Shown: in pieces, positions 19,541 to 29,740 of the stretch | Position numbering within the stretch: the first letter of the stretch is position 1 | Layout of the letters: each line of letters starts with the position of its first letter | NCBI GenBank assembly: GCA_016182785.1 | Contig: JACPFU010000006.1 | Location: forward strand, 56,540 to 120,539 | Reading direction: 5' to 3' | From: Lysobacterales bacterium | Lineage (GTDB): Bacteria; Pseudomonadota; Gammaproteobacteria; Xanthomonadales; Ahniellaceae | Length of the DNA stretch: 64,000 nt | The notes under the pieces: generated by a model | Databases searched by the model: none | The model's input: the letters and a program-made list of their open reading frames with translations, nothing else | Told to the model about the DNA's origin: nothing | Position numbers and translations under genes: made by a program

Positions 19541-19561
19541 ATCCAATGGAGTCCAAACCCG

Positions 19562-20989
19562 ATGAACGCCGTCGTTCAAACCCTGCCGTTTTCCGATTTC
19601 AAGGTCCGTGACATGGGCCTGGCCGATTGGGGCCGCAAGGAAATCGACATCGCCGAGCACGAAATGCCGGGGCTGATGTCGATCCGCCGCAAGTACGCCG
19701 CCAGCAAGCCGCTGAAGGGCGTGCGCGTGACCGGTTCGCTGCACATGACGATCCAGACCGCGGTGCTGATCGAGACCCTGGTCGACCTCGGCGCCTCGGT
19801 GCGCTGGGCCAGCTGCAACATCTTCTCGACCCAGGACCACGCCGCCGCCGCGATCGCCGCGGCCAAGGTGCCGGTGTTCGCGTGGAAGGGCGAGTCGCTC
19901 GAAGAATATTGGGACTGCACGCTCGACGCGGTGACGCACCCGGGCATGACCGGGCCGGAGCTGGTGGTCGACGACGGCGGCGACGTGACCCTGCTGATCC
20001 ACAAGGGCTACGAACTGGAACAGGGTTCGGACTGGGTCAACAGCGCCAGCGGCTCGCACGAAGAGCAGATCATCAAGAACCTGCTGAAGCGCGTTGCCAA
20101 GGAGCGCCCGGGTTTCTGGACCAAGGTCGTGAAGGATTGGAAGGGCGTCTCGGAAGAGACCACCACCGGCGTGCATCGTCTCTACCAGATGCTGGAGGCG
20201 GGCAAGCTGCTGGTGCCGGCGATCAACGTCAATGACTCGGTCACCAAGTCCAAGTTCGACAACCTGTACGGCTGCCGCGAATCGCTGGCCGACGGCCTGA
20301 AGCGCGCGATGGACGTGATGCTGGCCGGCAAGGTCGCGGTCGTCTGCGGTTACGGCGACGTCGGCAAGGGTTCGGCGCATTCGCTCCGTGCCTATGGCTG
20401 CCGCGTGGTCGTCACCGAGATCGACCCGATCAATGCGCTGCAGGCGGCGATGGAAGGCTTCGAGGTCAACACCGTCGAGTCGACCCTCGGCCGTGGCGAC
20501 ATCTACGTCACCACCACCGGCAACAAGGACGTGCTGACGCTCGCGCACATGCAGCAGATGAAAGACCAGGCGATCGTCTGCAACATCGGTCACTTCGACA
20601 ACGAGATCCAGGTCGACAAGCTGAATGCGTCGGGCGCGACCAAGCTCAACATCAAGCCGCAGGTCGACAAGTACACGTTCGCGAACGGCAACTCGATCTT
20701 CCTGCTCGCCGAAGGCCGTCTGGTCAACCTCGGTTGCGCCACCGGCCACCCGAGCTTCGTCATGTCGAACAGCTTCAGCAACCAGACGCTGGCGCAGATC
20801 GACCTGTGGGCGAACAAGGACAAGTACCAGGCCAAGGTCTACATCCTGCCGAAGAAGCTCGACGAGGAAGTCGCGCGCCTGCATCTGGAGAAGATCGGCG
20901 TGAAGCTGACCAAGCTCACCGCCGAACAGGCCGCCTACCTCGGCGTCGATGTCGAGGGCCCATACAAGCCCGAGCACTACCGCTACTGA
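19562..20989 (+). CDS. ahcY: Adenosylhomocysteinase
   Basis: Splits S-adenosylhomocysteine into homocysteine and adenosine, clearing the inhibitor left by methyltransferases; cytoplasmic, NAD-dependent tetramer. The 475-residue length is normal for the bacterial form. [15 protein letters not shown] and the [16 protein letters not shown] block form the substrate side. The NAD-binding [10 protein letters not shown] is at about residue 263, and the C-terminal end, [17 protein letters not shown]...KPEHYRY, is conserved. GGAG lies 10 bases before the ATG, right behind the SAH riboswitch. A strong terminator follows. metK and metF are in the same window, but not contiguous. Confidence 0.98.
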   Translation: MNAVVQTLPFSDFKVRDMGLADWGRKEIDIAEHEMPGLMSIRRKYAASKPLKGVRVTGSLHMTIQTAVLIETLVDLGASVRWASCNIFSTQDHAAAAIAAAKVPVFAWKGESLEEYWDCTLDAVTHPGMTGPELVVDDGGDVTLLIHKGYELEQGSDWVNSASGSHEEQIIKNLLKRVAKERPGFWTKVVKDWKGVSEETTTGVHRLYQMLEAGKLLVPAINVNDSVTKSKFDNLYGCRESLADGLKRAMDVMLAGKVAVVCGYGDVGKGSAHSLRAYGCRVVVTEIDPINALQAAMEGFEVNTVESTLGRGDIYVTTTGNKDVLTLAHMQQMKDQAIVCNIGHFDNEIQVDKLNASGATKLNIKPQVDKYTFANGNSIFLLAEGRLVNLGCATGHPSFVMSNSFSNQTLAQIDLWANKDKYQAKVYILPKKLDEEVARLHLEKIGVKLTKLTAEQAAYLGVDVEGPYKPEHYRY

Positions 20990-21013
20990 TCGACTGCAGT
21001 CCGGTCGAAGCAC

Positions 21014-21046
21014 AACGCCGCGCCCCAGGGCGCGGCGTTTTCGTTT
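21014..21046 (+). terminator. Rho-independent terminator of ahcY
   Basis: AACGCCGCGCC (21014-21024) pairs perfectly with GGCGCGGCGTT (21029-21039) around a CCAG loop, followed by the T-rich TTTTCGTTT. It may also serve the small minus-strand genes that end at 21056. Confidence 0.93.
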
Positions 21047-21057
21047 GGGCCGGGCTC
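21035..21057 (+). repeat. 23-bp direct repeat, copy 1
   Basis: The 23-base sequence beginning GCGTTTTCGTTTGGG recurs exactly at 21901-21923. This copy is the right arm and T-tail of the ahcY terminator, and it covers part of the stop codon of the minus-strand gene at 21056. Confidence 0.85.
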
Positions 21058-21442
21058 AATGGCCACCGCCCATCGACGCCGCGAAGCCCAGCAAGACAAG
21101 CATCACCGACAACGCGCCCAAGTTCGCGCCGATCGACACACCGAAGTCACGCCAGTTCCAGCCCTCAGGCTGAAGCCACGTGACGGTGAAGCTCAGCGCG
21201 GTGCCAAGGAGACAACCGCCCAGGAACAACAACAACGGCAGCTCGACCGGCAGCATCGCAGAAATCAAGAGAAGCGCAGCCAACAGCAGTTGCGTAGCGC
21301 TGGACAGCAGCCAATACGCCATCGCGAATTCCTGGCTCACGCCTTGGCGCCGACGGCTCAGCACGCGTACTCCTAGGTAGATTGGCGCTGCGAGAGCAAA
21401 CAAGGCCAGTCCGCAAAGCAAGGGCATCAACAGCCATTCCAT
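21056..21442 (-). CDS. Small integral membrane protein of unknown function
   Basis: 128 residues with four hydrophobic segments (about 5-27, 42-62, 66-90 and 103-122), so an inner-membrane protein. No family recognised. The ATG is three bases after the stop of the neighbouring gene at 21446, with the weak ribosome site GGCGAG, so the two form a unit. Both sit between the copies of a 23-bp direct repeat, suggesting they arrived together. The gene stops inside copy 1. Confidence 0.6.
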   Translation of the reverse strand: MEWLLMPLLCGLALFALAAPIYLGVRVLSRRRQGVSQEFAMAYWLLSSATQLLLAALLLISAMLPVELPLLLFLGGCLLGTALSFTVTWLQPEGWNWRDFGVSIGANLGALSVMLVLLGFAASMGGGH

Positions 21443-21445
21443 GGC

Positions 21446-21841
21446 TCACTCGCCCATTGGAATGGCGGACGCCTCCGACGCAACGTCTCTTGTCCGCGAT
21501 GGCGCAGCCGGGTCTGTCCGCTGCAGTGACTGCGCATCTCGTTCGATTCGTTTCATCGTGTTGTCGATCCTCTCCGCGATGCGTTGCTCGCTGGCGGCAA
21601 GCTGGTCGTCGAATCTCGCCAGAGCCGCCCGGTCTTGGCGCGCGAACTCCTCGCGCATCCAGTCTGCGAACTCCTTGCGCTGGCTTGCGATCTCGCCACG
21701 CTCTCTATCGATCATCTGGCGGTACTGGGAATCGGTGCCGAGCAGCGGAGCAACCAGAAGCGCCCACACGAACAAGTTGGCGACCACACTCGCGAACACG
21801 GATACCGCGGCACAGAGAACCACGAGTCGACGGCCTTCCAT
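21446..21841 (-). CDS. Single-pass membrane protein with coiled coil, unknown function
   Basis: 131 residues. One membrane segment (about 7-31, VVLCAAVSVFASVVANLFVW) is followed by a long charged helix from about 40 to 105 (RQMIDRERGEIASQRKEF and FDDQLAASEQRIAERIDNTM), typical of a coiled coil. The start at 21841 is decided by the Shine-Dalgarno GAGGAGAG six bases upstream; the longer in-frame ATG at 21877 lacks one. First gene of the two-gene unit between the direct repeats. Function unknown. Confidence 0.65.
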   Translation of the reverse strand: MEGRRLVVLCAAVSVFASVVANLFVWALLVAPLLGTDSQYRQMIDRERGEIASQRKEFADWMREEFARQDRAALARFDDQLAASEQRIAERIDNTMKRIERDAQSLQRTDPAAPSRTRDVASEASAIPMGE

Positions 21842-21900
21842 GGGAATCTCTCCTCTGAATACTGGTGGGCGCATCATGATCGCAAGTCGCCGCGCTCGCA

Positions 21901-21923
21901 GCGTTTTCGTTTGGGCCGGGCTC
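21901..21923 (+). repeat. 23-bp direct repeat, copy 2
   Basis: Exact copy of 21035-21057, placed between the small membrane-protein pair and the next plus-strand gene. Here it lacks the left arm of the terminator hairpin, so it looks like a duplicated end rather than a second terminator. Confidence 0.85.
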
Positions 21924-21958
21924 GGTTATCGTCGGCGTGGCATCGTCGGGGAGATGCG

Positions 21959-22642
21959 ATGGCTTCGCCGCAGGCGTTCAACGATCTGGCTCGTGCCATG
22001 CACCACGCGCGCTTTGGCGAGGCGCTGGCGTTGATCGACGCGCTGCTTCGGCAGATGCCGGAGTCGACCAGCCTGCGTCGGCAGCGGGCGCAGTGCGAAG
22101 CGGCGCTGGCGTGCGACGCGGAGCGCGAGGCGCAGGCGCTGGCTGCGGCGATCGAGGCCCCCGAGCTGATCCGCGTGGAGGCGGCGCTGTTCGATCTGGA
22201 GCAGCAGATGTACTGCAACGCCGCGGCCGCCGAGTTGCGGGCGCTGGGCCTGGTGCCGCGCCTGGACGCCGCATCCCCGGCGTTCTCGAAGCAGAGCCGG
22301 GCACCGGTGCTGATCCGCTTCTACGGCGACGATTCCGGCGACTGCGTGGTGGTGTGCTTCGCCGCGGTCCTGCGCCAGTTGCCGGTGCGGCTCCTGGCTT
22401 GCGTCTCGGCGTTCACCGACGGTTCGTTCGTGCTCACCCACCGCGACGGCGAACTGGCGATCGAATCGAGCGGACAGGTGGCGGTCTGCCGGCTGGCCCA
22501 GCGCGCCAGCCTCGCCGAACTGCTCACGCGCCACGCCGGCCAGCGCGCGACCCGGCTGCGCTCCACCCCCGGCCTGCGCCTGCTGCCGCTGCAAAGCCTG
22601 GCCGACTGCGACCGCGTCTGGCGCGCGATCGCGGGTTCCTGA
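21959..22642 (+). CDS. Conserved protein of unknown function, short relative of the next gene
   Basis: 227 residues, no signal peptide, probably cytoplasmic. The first 55 residues look like a degenerate tetratricopeptide hairpin (FNDLARAMHHARFGEALALIDALL). From about residue 108 there is a beta-rich part beginning PVLIRFYGDDSGDCVVVCF. Both parts line up with 22764-24500 (FARFASAFKHGRFDDALACIDALI and RVLLRFFADDSGEIGVASF), so this is a shortened paralogue lacking the central repeats. ATG 21959 is preceded by GGGGAG. No family name recognised. Confidence 0.75.
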   Translation: MASPQAFNDLARAMHHARFGEALALIDALLRQMPESTSLRRQRAQCEAALACDAEREAQALAAAIEAPELIRVEAALFDLEQQMYCNAAAAELRALGLVPRLDAASPAFSKQSRAPVLIRFYGDDSGDCVVVCFAAVLRQLPVRLLACVSAFTDGSFVLTHRDGELAIESSGQVAVCRLAQRASLAELLTRHAGQRATRLRSTPGLRLLPLQSLADCDRVWRAIAGS

Positions 22643-24461
22643 GCCCGGCCGACCCCCTCGCCAACCGCTGAAGCAGAAAAACCTGCCGCTGGTCCGGAAC
22701 CGGGCCCCGCATTCATGTGAATTTCGGTTACGTTTGCGCTCTGGTCACAATCCGACACAGAACATGCGCCTGCCCGCCGAGTTCGCCCGCTTCGCCTCCG
22801 CCTTCAAGCACGGCCGCTTCGACGACGCGCTGGCCTGCATCGACGCATTGATTGCGGCCCATCCGGCGGCTGCGGCACTGCACTGGCACCGCGCCAGCTG
22901 CCTGGAGGCACTCGAACGCTACGCCGAGATCGCGCCGGCGCTCGACCGCCTGCTCGCGCTGCAGCCGGACTACGTGCCGGCGATCGTCAAGCGCGTGCGC
23001 TTTGCCGACATCGGCGGCGACGAGTTCGACGCCGGCGGCGACGACCTGTCGAGCAGCGAGCGGGCGCGCCGCGACCGCGACCACGCGGCACGCGCCCATG
23101 CGCACTCCAGGCGCAACGAAGCGGAACTGCGGCGCGCGCTGGAGATCGATCCGAATCACGTCGAGGCACTGCACCTGCTGTCCAACGTGCTGCGCTATCG
23201 CGAACCCGGCCGCAGCGAGCATGCCGAGGCCGACGCACTGCTCGAGCGCGCGATCGCGATCGCGCCGATGCGCGTCGAACTGCTCGATGCCCGCGCCACC
23301 TTGCTGCGCAGTTCGGCGCTGCGGCGCGACGACGGCCCCGACGATGCCGACACGGTCAAGACCTTCAGCGGCATGCGCTTCTCGCGCAGCAAGCTCGACG
23401 CCGCGCTCGACGATTACGACACCTGCTATGCACTCAGCGGCGAATACTCGTATGCGCTGCGCATGGGCACGCTGCTGCACGACCTCGGCCGCTACGACGA
23501 GGCGCTGCAGCACTACGACATGGCACTGGCCAAGCTCGACGCAGACGACCCGAAGCGCGCGCTGATCCTCGAAATGCGCGCGCGCTCGGAAAACCAGGGT
23601 GCGGGCGAACGCGAGCAGATGGCGCGGCTGATCGAGTCGGCGGTGGTCGGCGATGGCCGCGATCGCGGCGTCGGCGAGGAAGTCGCCGCACAGGCGCTGC
23701 TCGGTGCGGCCAACGCGATCCGCGCAGGGCGCAGCGTCGACAGCGCGCTCGACGCCCGTATCGGCGCGGACCCGGACACGCTGCTCGCGGCCAGCATCGC
23801 GCAACAGATCCTCAACGTCGCGCACGAACCGCCGCCACGACTCGAAGCCGTGGTTGCCACCGACTACCCGGCCTACCAGCGGCGCTTCGTCGACCAGGTC
23901 GCGCGCGAGGCGACCGCATTCGGCCTGCGCCAGATCGGCGACGCCGAAGCCAAGGGCATGTTCCTGATCCTCGGGCAGCGCGTGCTGCTGCGCTTCTTCG
24001 CCGACGACAGCGGCGAAATCGGCGTCGCCAGCTTCGCGATGAAGCCGAAGTGGCCGGGGCTGCTCGGTTTCCTGTGGCTGTGGCTGCGCGGCCGCTGGAA
24101 GACGACGACGATGGTCGAGTGCGTCTCCCAGTTCGACGACGGCACGCACCTGTCCACGCAGTACGAGAACCCGTCGCCGTTCGAGTATGGCGACCGCATC
24201 GACATCGAGCGCATGCCGCGACGCACGCCGGTGCGCGACCTGGTCGCCCGCCACATCGCGCGCGTGGCGCAGTTCAAGCTGCGCCACCCGGCCAATGTCG
24301 CGATGGTCGCCGACGACCTGGAAGGCGTCGAGCTGCGCTGGCGCGAAGGCCAGCGGGTGAAGTGCGACTACCGCACCTCGATCGGCTACATCACCGAAGC
24401 CGAACTGAAGCGCCTGCTGGGTGCCCAGCACGAGCGTTTCGGCGGCAAGGTGCGCACCCAG

Positions 24462-25628
<1,167 letters not shown>

Positions 25629-25821
25629 CCGCGCGCAGCCCGCCCGCCGGAGCAATCGACGATCGTCGGGAAGTTCCTCCAACTGTCACGATGCGTCAAC
25701 GCCGGAGACCGGCGCCACCCCACCGCCGGTCGGGGACGAGCGGCTGGCGCCGTTGCCATCGCTCTTTCATCGCTTCATTCGGACAGAAAGATATACTTCG
25801 GCTTTCCCTACGGCCGCGCCC

Positions 25822-26646
25822 ATGACAGCGATCAGCTTCGAGTTCTTCCCGCCCAAGACCGACGAGCAGCGCGAGCAGCTGGAACGCAGCGTGCAGAAAC
25901 TCAAGCAGCGCGGCCCGGAATACGTCTCGGTGACCTTCGGCGCCGGCGGCTCGACGCTGTCCTACACCCCGGAAACGGTGCGCCGTCTGCGCCAGGAGCA
26001 CGGGCTCGACGTCGCCCCGCACCTGTCCTGCGTCGGCGGCACCCGCGCCGAGATCGCGAGTCTGCTGCAGCTGTACCGCGCGCTCGGCTGCCGGCGGTTG
26101 GTGGCGCTGCGCGGCGACATGCCCTCGGGCATGGCCGCGTTCGGCGACTTCCGCTACGCCAACGAACTGGTCGAGTTCATCCGGCGCGAGAGCGGCGACT
26201 GGTTCCGCATCGAGGTCGGCTGCTATCCGGAAACCCACCCGCAGGCCAGCGATGCGTTCAGCGACCTCGCCAACCTCCGGCGCAAGTTCGAGGCCGGTGC
26301 CGACGGCGCGATCACGCAGTACTTCTTCAATGCCGACGCCTATTTCCGCTTCGTCGCCGACGCGTGCCGCATCGGCATCACCCAGCCGATCGTGCCGGGC
26401 ATCATGCCGATCGGGAATTTCTCGCAACTGAAGCGCTTCTCCGAAATGTGCGGCGCCGAGATCCCGCGCTGGATCAGCAAACGCATGCTCGCCTATGGTG
26501 ATGATGCCGAATCGGTGCGCGCGTTCGGCATCGAAGTGGTCGCGAACCTGTGCCGGCAACTGCTCGCCGGCGGTGCGGAGTCGCTGCACTTCTACACGCT
26601 GAACCGCGCCAAGACCACGCTCGCCGTGCTCGACGCGATCGGTTGA
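25822..26646 (+). CDS. metF: Methylenetetrahydrofolate reductase
   Basis: Reduces 5,10-methylene-THF to 5-methyl-THF, the methyl donor for methionine synthesis; FAD enzyme, cytoplasmic. The 274 residues are typical for the xanthomonad form. It opens with ISFEFFPPKTDEQREQLE and contains VSVTFGAGGST, LSCVGGTRAEI, LRGDMP, GCYPETHPQA, GADGAITQYFFNADAY and the PGIMPI block. The ATG at 25822 fits the conserved beginning; the frame is open much further upstream but that part is not conserved. TATACT at 25792-25797 is a possible -10. The next gene follows after 10 bases. Confidence 0.97.
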   Translation: MTAISFEFFPPKTDEQREQLERSVQKLKQRGPEYVSVTFGAGGSTLSYTPETVRRLRQEHGLDVAPHLSCVGGTRAEIASLLQLYRALGCRRLVALRGDMPSGMAAFGDFRYANELVEFIRRESGDWFRIEVGCYPETHPQASDAFSDLANLRRKFEAGADGAITQYFFNADAYFRFVADACRIGITQPIVPGIMPIGNFSQLKRFSEMCGAEIPRWISKRMLAYGDDAESVRAFGIEVVANLCRQLLAGGAESLHFYTLNRAKTTLAVLDAIG

Positions 26647-26656
26647 GCGCGCCTTC

Positions 26657-27562
26657 GTGCCGATCTCCGATGCCGCCCGTGCCCAATGGCAGATCCACCT
26701 GTGCGTGCTGCTCTGGGGCTTCACCGCGATCCTCGGCAAGCTGATCAGCCTGGCGGCGCTGCCGCTGGTGTGGTGGCGCATGGCGCTGGTGGCGGTGATG
26801 CTGATGCTGGTGCCGCGGGTGTGGCGCTCGTTGCGCGTGATGGGTGCGCGCGATATCGCCGCGATCGCCGCCGTCGGCGTGGTCGTGGCACTGCACTGGC
26901 TCACCTTCTACGCCTCGATCAAGCTGTCGAATGCCTCGGTGGCCGCGACCTGCATGGCGCTCGGGTCGGTGTTCACCGCGCTGATCGAACCGTTCGCGGC
27001 GCGCCGCCGTTTCGCGTTCGGCGAAGTGCTGCTCGGCATCGCCGCGATCCCGGGCGTCGTGCTCGTGGTCGGCGGCGTTCCCGCGGGCATGTGGACCGGC
27101 ATCGCCGTCGGTGTGCTGTCGGCGCTGTTCGCCGCGACGTTCGGCTCGCTCAACAAGCGCTTCGTCGCCAGCTCCGACCCGCTCGCCATCACCTTCATCG
27201 AGATGGCCGCCGGCGTGCTGCTGCTCAGCCTCGCGACGCCGCTGCTCGGCGGCGCCATCCCGCTGTTCGACACGCCGCTGCTGGTCGCCCCCGACGCCCG
27301 CGACTTCGCCTACCTGCTGCTGCTCGCCGTCGCCTGCACGCTGCTGCCGTTCGCCCTGTCGCTGGTAGCGCTGCGCCACATGAGCGCCTTCAACGCCCAA
27401 CTCGTGATCAACCTGGAACCGGTCTACACCGTCCTGCTCGCCATCGTCCTGCTCAACGAACAACGCGAACTGACCCCGATGTTCTACCTAGGCGTCGCCC
27501 TCCTCGTCGCCTGCGTCTTCGCACCGGTGGCGTTCAGGGCGCGGGCTGCGGCGGTGGCGTGA
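26657..27562 (+). CDS. EamA/DMT-family transporter
   Basis: 301 residues, about ten membrane helices in two EamA halves: the first begins CVLLWGFTAILGKLI, the second GIAVGVLSALFAATFGSLNKR. The glutamate-containing VINLEPVYTVLLAIVLLNE near the C-terminus is typical of the family. Likely exports a metabolite or amino acid; the substrate cannot be told. The GTG start lies 10 bases after metF, so the two are probably co-transcribed. A 23-base piece of this gene (27300-27322) recurs downstream of the VapC gene. Confidence 0.88.
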   Translation: MPISDAARAQWQIHLCVLLWGFTAILGKLISLAALPLVWWRMALVAVMLMLVPRVWRSLRVMGARDIAAIAAVGVVVALHWLTFYASIKLSNASVAATCMALGSVFTALIEPFAARRRFAFGEVLLGIAAIPGVVLVVGGVPAGMWTGIAVGVLSALFAATFGSLNKRFVASSDPLAITFIEMAAGVLLLSLATPLLGGAIPLFDTPLLVAPDARDFAYLLLLAVACTLLPFALSLVALRHMSAFNAQLVINLEPVYTVLLAIVLLNEQRELTPMFYLGVALLVACVFAPVAFRARAAAVA

Positions 27563-27686
27563 TGCACGCACCCTAAGGGCGATGGATGCAAATCAGCTCG
27601 ACGTGGCTGAGGAGTCCTCAGACAAATGGTGCGATGCAGCGTTCGCGTCGACAGCTGCCGCGGGGCAAGCCTCTTGCCGCGACAAG

Positions 27687-27851
27687 CTAGGGCGAAACCC
27701 AACCGAGGTTGACGGCGGCGATAATGAGCAAAGCGGCAGCTAGCAAGATCGTGCCGGCAAGACGGACCGCACGTCGCTTCGACCTTGAAACAAGGAAGGA
27801 CGCCAACGCCACCAGAACCCCAGGAGCAAGAAGCACCAACAGCGTTGCCAT
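27687..27851 (-). CDS. Small two-helix membrane protein (54 residues)
   Basis: A short reading frame: the ATG at 27851 is preceded by a strong Shine-Dalgarno (GGAGGA, about six bases upstream) and the frame stops with TAG at 27687. The product has two hydrophobic helices (about 3-20, ATLLVLLAPGVLVALASFL, and 31-48) separated by the basic turn SRSKRRAVR. Unknown function; it resembles stress-type small membrane proteins or type I toxins only in size and layout. A hairpin-like GGCAAG..CTTGCC sequence lies downstream. Confidence 0.55.
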   Translation of the reverse strand: MATLLVLLAPGVLVALASFLVSRSKRRAVRLAGTILLAAALLIIAAVNLGWVSP

Positions 27852-27943
27852 GACGCTTCCTCCGGGGTCTAACGACCATTCCCCGACCGGGGAGTCGGGC
27901 CATGGGGCGAGTCTGGGCTGGCTGTACTGAGGCGGTCAAGGAT

Positions 27944-28120
27944 TCCTGCTGGTGGTTGGCGCGACGTGCGGGATTGCGGCGATCGCGCGACTGCTCTTTC
28001 GGGATCGGGCGGCGACACGCGGGACGTGCTTGCGGGCGATCGCAGCGGCGACACCGCTTCGAAAGCGCCCTCCCCCCTGCCCGTCTCCCGGCGACGGAGA
28101 GGGTCAGGAGCGCGCGCTCG
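27944..28120. repeat. Dispersed intergenic repeat, copy A
   Basis: Similar to 29895-30080: both run through GGTGGTTGGCG, a GGGATTG/GGATCGGGCG segment, GGACGTGCT.GCGGGC, AGCGGCGAC.CCGCTTCG, and a C-rich/G-rich hairpin (CCCTCTCCC / GGAGAGGG). Here the hairpin is degraded. Together with the following promoter it fills the gap before vapB; I see no gene in it. Confidence 0.6.
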
Positions 28121-28122
28121 AT

Positions 28123-28151
28123 TTGACCGGCCCGCCCGGCAAACATAGTCT
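28123..28151 (+). promoter_or_regulatory. Possible promoter of the vapBC pair
   Basis: TTGACC (28123-28128), 17 bases, then TAGTCT (28146-28151), about 28 bases before the antitoxin ATG. The -10 match is mediocre. Such modules usually have an autoregulated promoter at this position. Confidence 0.35.
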
Positions 28152-28179
28152 TACCTTCGTCTTACTCACGGAGCGCCCC

Positions 28180-28443
28180 ATGGAAACCACCAGGCTGTCC
28201 AGCAAGGGCCAGGTGATCATCCCCAAGGCCTTCCGCAGTACCCACCACTGGGAACCAGGCCTCGAACTCATGGTGATCGACACCGGGGATGGGCTGCTGC
28301 TGAAGCCCAAGGCCCCCTTCGCGCCATCGGACCTTGCCACGGTCCAGGGCATGTTCAAAGGCAAGGTCGCTGCCCGAACCGACGACGAGATCAAGGCTGC
28401 GCTGGCCAAGGACCTGCGGAGAAAGTGGCGTGATCGCGGTTGA
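28180..28443 (+). CDS. vapB: AbrB/SpoVT-family antitoxin
   Basis: 87 residues. The first 45 form a swapped-hairpin DNA-binding domain (RLSSKGQVIIPKAFRSTHHW), the usual N-terminus of VapB/MazE antitoxins. The remainder, ending DDEIKAALAKDLRRKWRDRG, would wrap the toxin. It binds its own promoter and neutralises the PIN-domain toxin, whose start lies 14 bases before this stop. The pair sits between two dispersed repeats, in a patch that looks acquired. Confidence 0.88.
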   Translation: METTRLSSKGQVIIPKAFRSTHHWEPGLELMVIDTGDGLLLKPKAPFAPSDLATVQGMFKGKVAARTDDEIKAALAKDLRRKWRDRG

Positions 28444-28819
28444 CACCAACGTGCTGGTGCGACTGCTGGTGAGCGACAACCCGGCACAGGGCAGGGCCAG
28501 CCATAGACTTTTCGCTTGCGAGGACGTCTTCATCCCGGACACGGTGCTGCTCGAAACCGAGTGGGTCTTGCGCGCCGCATTCGACCTGACCCGCGCCGAC
28601 ATCTGCACCGCCTTCCGACGACTCTGCGGCTTGCACAACGTGACCGTCAGCGATGGGCAACTCGTAGCGCAAGTGATTGACTGGCACGAAGCCGGCTTCG
28701 ACTTCGCCGATGCGTTCCATCTCGCGCTCAGCAAAGATCAAGACACGCTCAAGACCTTCGACGCCGATTTCATCAAGAACGCCAGGAAGCACACGGACCG
28801 GCGCGTGGAGCGGCCCTGA
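28430..28819 (+). CDS. vapC: VapC-type PIN-domain ribonuclease toxin
   Basis: 129 residues from a GTG start that overlaps the antitoxin by 14 bases. The PIN acidic residues are present: D5 in VDTNVLVRLLV, E42 in LLETEWVLR, and D91/D94 in FDFADAFHLALS. Family members cut tRNA or rRNA and stop growth when the antitoxin is degraded. The toxin stop is followed by a 32-base relic of the EamA gene and then by an unrelated minus-strand gene. All expected catalytic acids are intact, so it is likely active. Confidence 0.9.
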   Translation: MIAVDTNVLVRLLVSDNPAQGRASHRLFACEDVFIPDTVLLETEWVLRAAFDLTRADICTAFRRLCGLHNVTVSDGQLVAQVIDWHEAGFDFADAFHLALSKDQDTLKTFDADFIKNARKHTDRRVERP

Positions 28820-28831
28820 GGCGCAACACCT

Positions 28832-28863
28832 GCGACTTCGCCTACCTGCTGCTGGCCGTCGCC
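28832..28863 (+). repeat. Relic copy of part of the EamA gene
   Basis: The 23 bases at 28832-28854 match 27300-27322 exactly (GCGACTTCGCCTACCTG and on). After a three-base deletion, GCCGTCGCC also matches. This looks like a scar from duplication or insertion around the toxin-antitoxin patch. The rest of the 96-base gap (28820-28915) shows nothing else. Confidence 0.6.
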
Positions 28864-28915
28864 AGCCCCGGTTCCGGAATCTCCACCTTGGTCTTGGACT
28901 TGGCTGTGCAGTCGT

Positions 28916-29740
28916 CTAAGTGCCCGCGTTCGCAGCCGCGACGATGGCCGCGTTCAGCAGTTCGTACAGTTCCTCCGAGAGTCGTTCGTAGGTTGCTTGG
29001 TCTGCATCTTCAAACCACAGGTCGTTCCAGGAACCCATTCCGCCAAATACCCAAGCCGACTGCGCAGCTGCCAGCAGCTGCAAGGCCGGCAGGGGCAGAA
29101 CCGAGGCTGGAGCGAGATCAGTGTGATAGGGGCCAGCCGGTTCAGTAGCGTCGAGCTGAGCCGAGCCTCTCTCGAACGCCTGGGCAAAGCCATCAAGCTT
29201 GTGGTCCCTGGCAAAAGCTCCGAGGGCACGGAGATTCTCGCCCAGCCGACGCTTCAGGCCCGCAAGATCACTCGATGGATTGTCTGCCGGAGGTTGATTT
29301 GCGGCGATCCTTCCGTACGTTACGCGCCAAATCCTGCGGTCTTTTCGGTCCTCGTCCCCGACTTCCCAGACCCCTTCCCAGAAATCAGAACCGCCGTTCT
29401 TCACGACCTCCAGAATCCATCGACCGCCTCCGCCAACGAAGCCGACAAGCATTCTGTCGGGAGTCTTGCTGTCTCCAGCCTGCTGGCCACCGGCAAAGAC
29501 GTCAAGCAGCCGGACGGCGCGGGCCCCTTCGTTCTTCAGGCGCTCAAACCATGAACGAGGATCCTCTGCATAGGGCAGCGCGTCCCGTTCGGCATCATTT
29601 CTCTTGAGATCCACGAACCGTACGTATTCGCAGAAACCGAATGTGCTGTTGTTCGGATAGTAGCCATCGAGAGGGCGCCCTGTGAGAAAGGCACTGCCGT
29701 GCGTTGTCAGGCTGATGACTTGTGCGATCGTTCCCTGCAT
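28916..29740 (-). CDS. Hypothetical protein, 274 residues, accessory patch
   Basis: Not recognised. No signal peptide or membrane helix. The N-terminal third is rich in aromatic residues (YYPNNSTFGFCEYVRFVDL), followed by a beta-type stretch with FVGGGGRWILEVVKNG and WEGVWEVGDEDRKDRRIWRVTYG. The C-terminal part is helical with a Trp-rich turn (AWVFGGMGSWNDLWFED). Base composition is visibly less GC-rich than the flanking genes and codon use looser, consistent with acquisition. The ATG at 29740 has AGAGAAG upstream. A 28-codon frame ending WRNISPALKDELSKAVGYGA at 29808 on the same strand may be a neighbouring gene remnant. Confidence 0.65.
   Translation of the reverse strand: MQGTIAQVISLTTHGSAFLTGRPLDGYYPNNSTFGFCEYVRFVDLKRNDAERDALPYAEDPRSWFERLKNEGARAVRLLDVFAGGQQAGDSKTPDRMLVGFVGGGGRWILEVVKNGGSDFWEGVWEVGDEDRKDRRIWRVTYGRIAANQPPADNPSSDLAGLKRRLGENLRALGAFARDHKLDGFAQAFERGSAQLDATEPAGPYHTDLAPASVLPLPALQLLAAAQSAWVFGGMGSWNDLWFEDADQATYERLSEELYELLNAAIVAAANAGT

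Noticed and set aside
18023..21013. A 996-codon minus-strand frame across ahcY and the HD-GYP gene
   Set aside because: It runs opposite ahcY and out of frame through the HD-GYP gene; the translation is repetitive and unrelated to any family.
27709..27930. A 73-codon plus-strand frame in the region after the EamA gene
   Set aside because: No ribosome site and no hydrophobic or domain pattern; the opposite strand encodes the better supported 54-residue protein.
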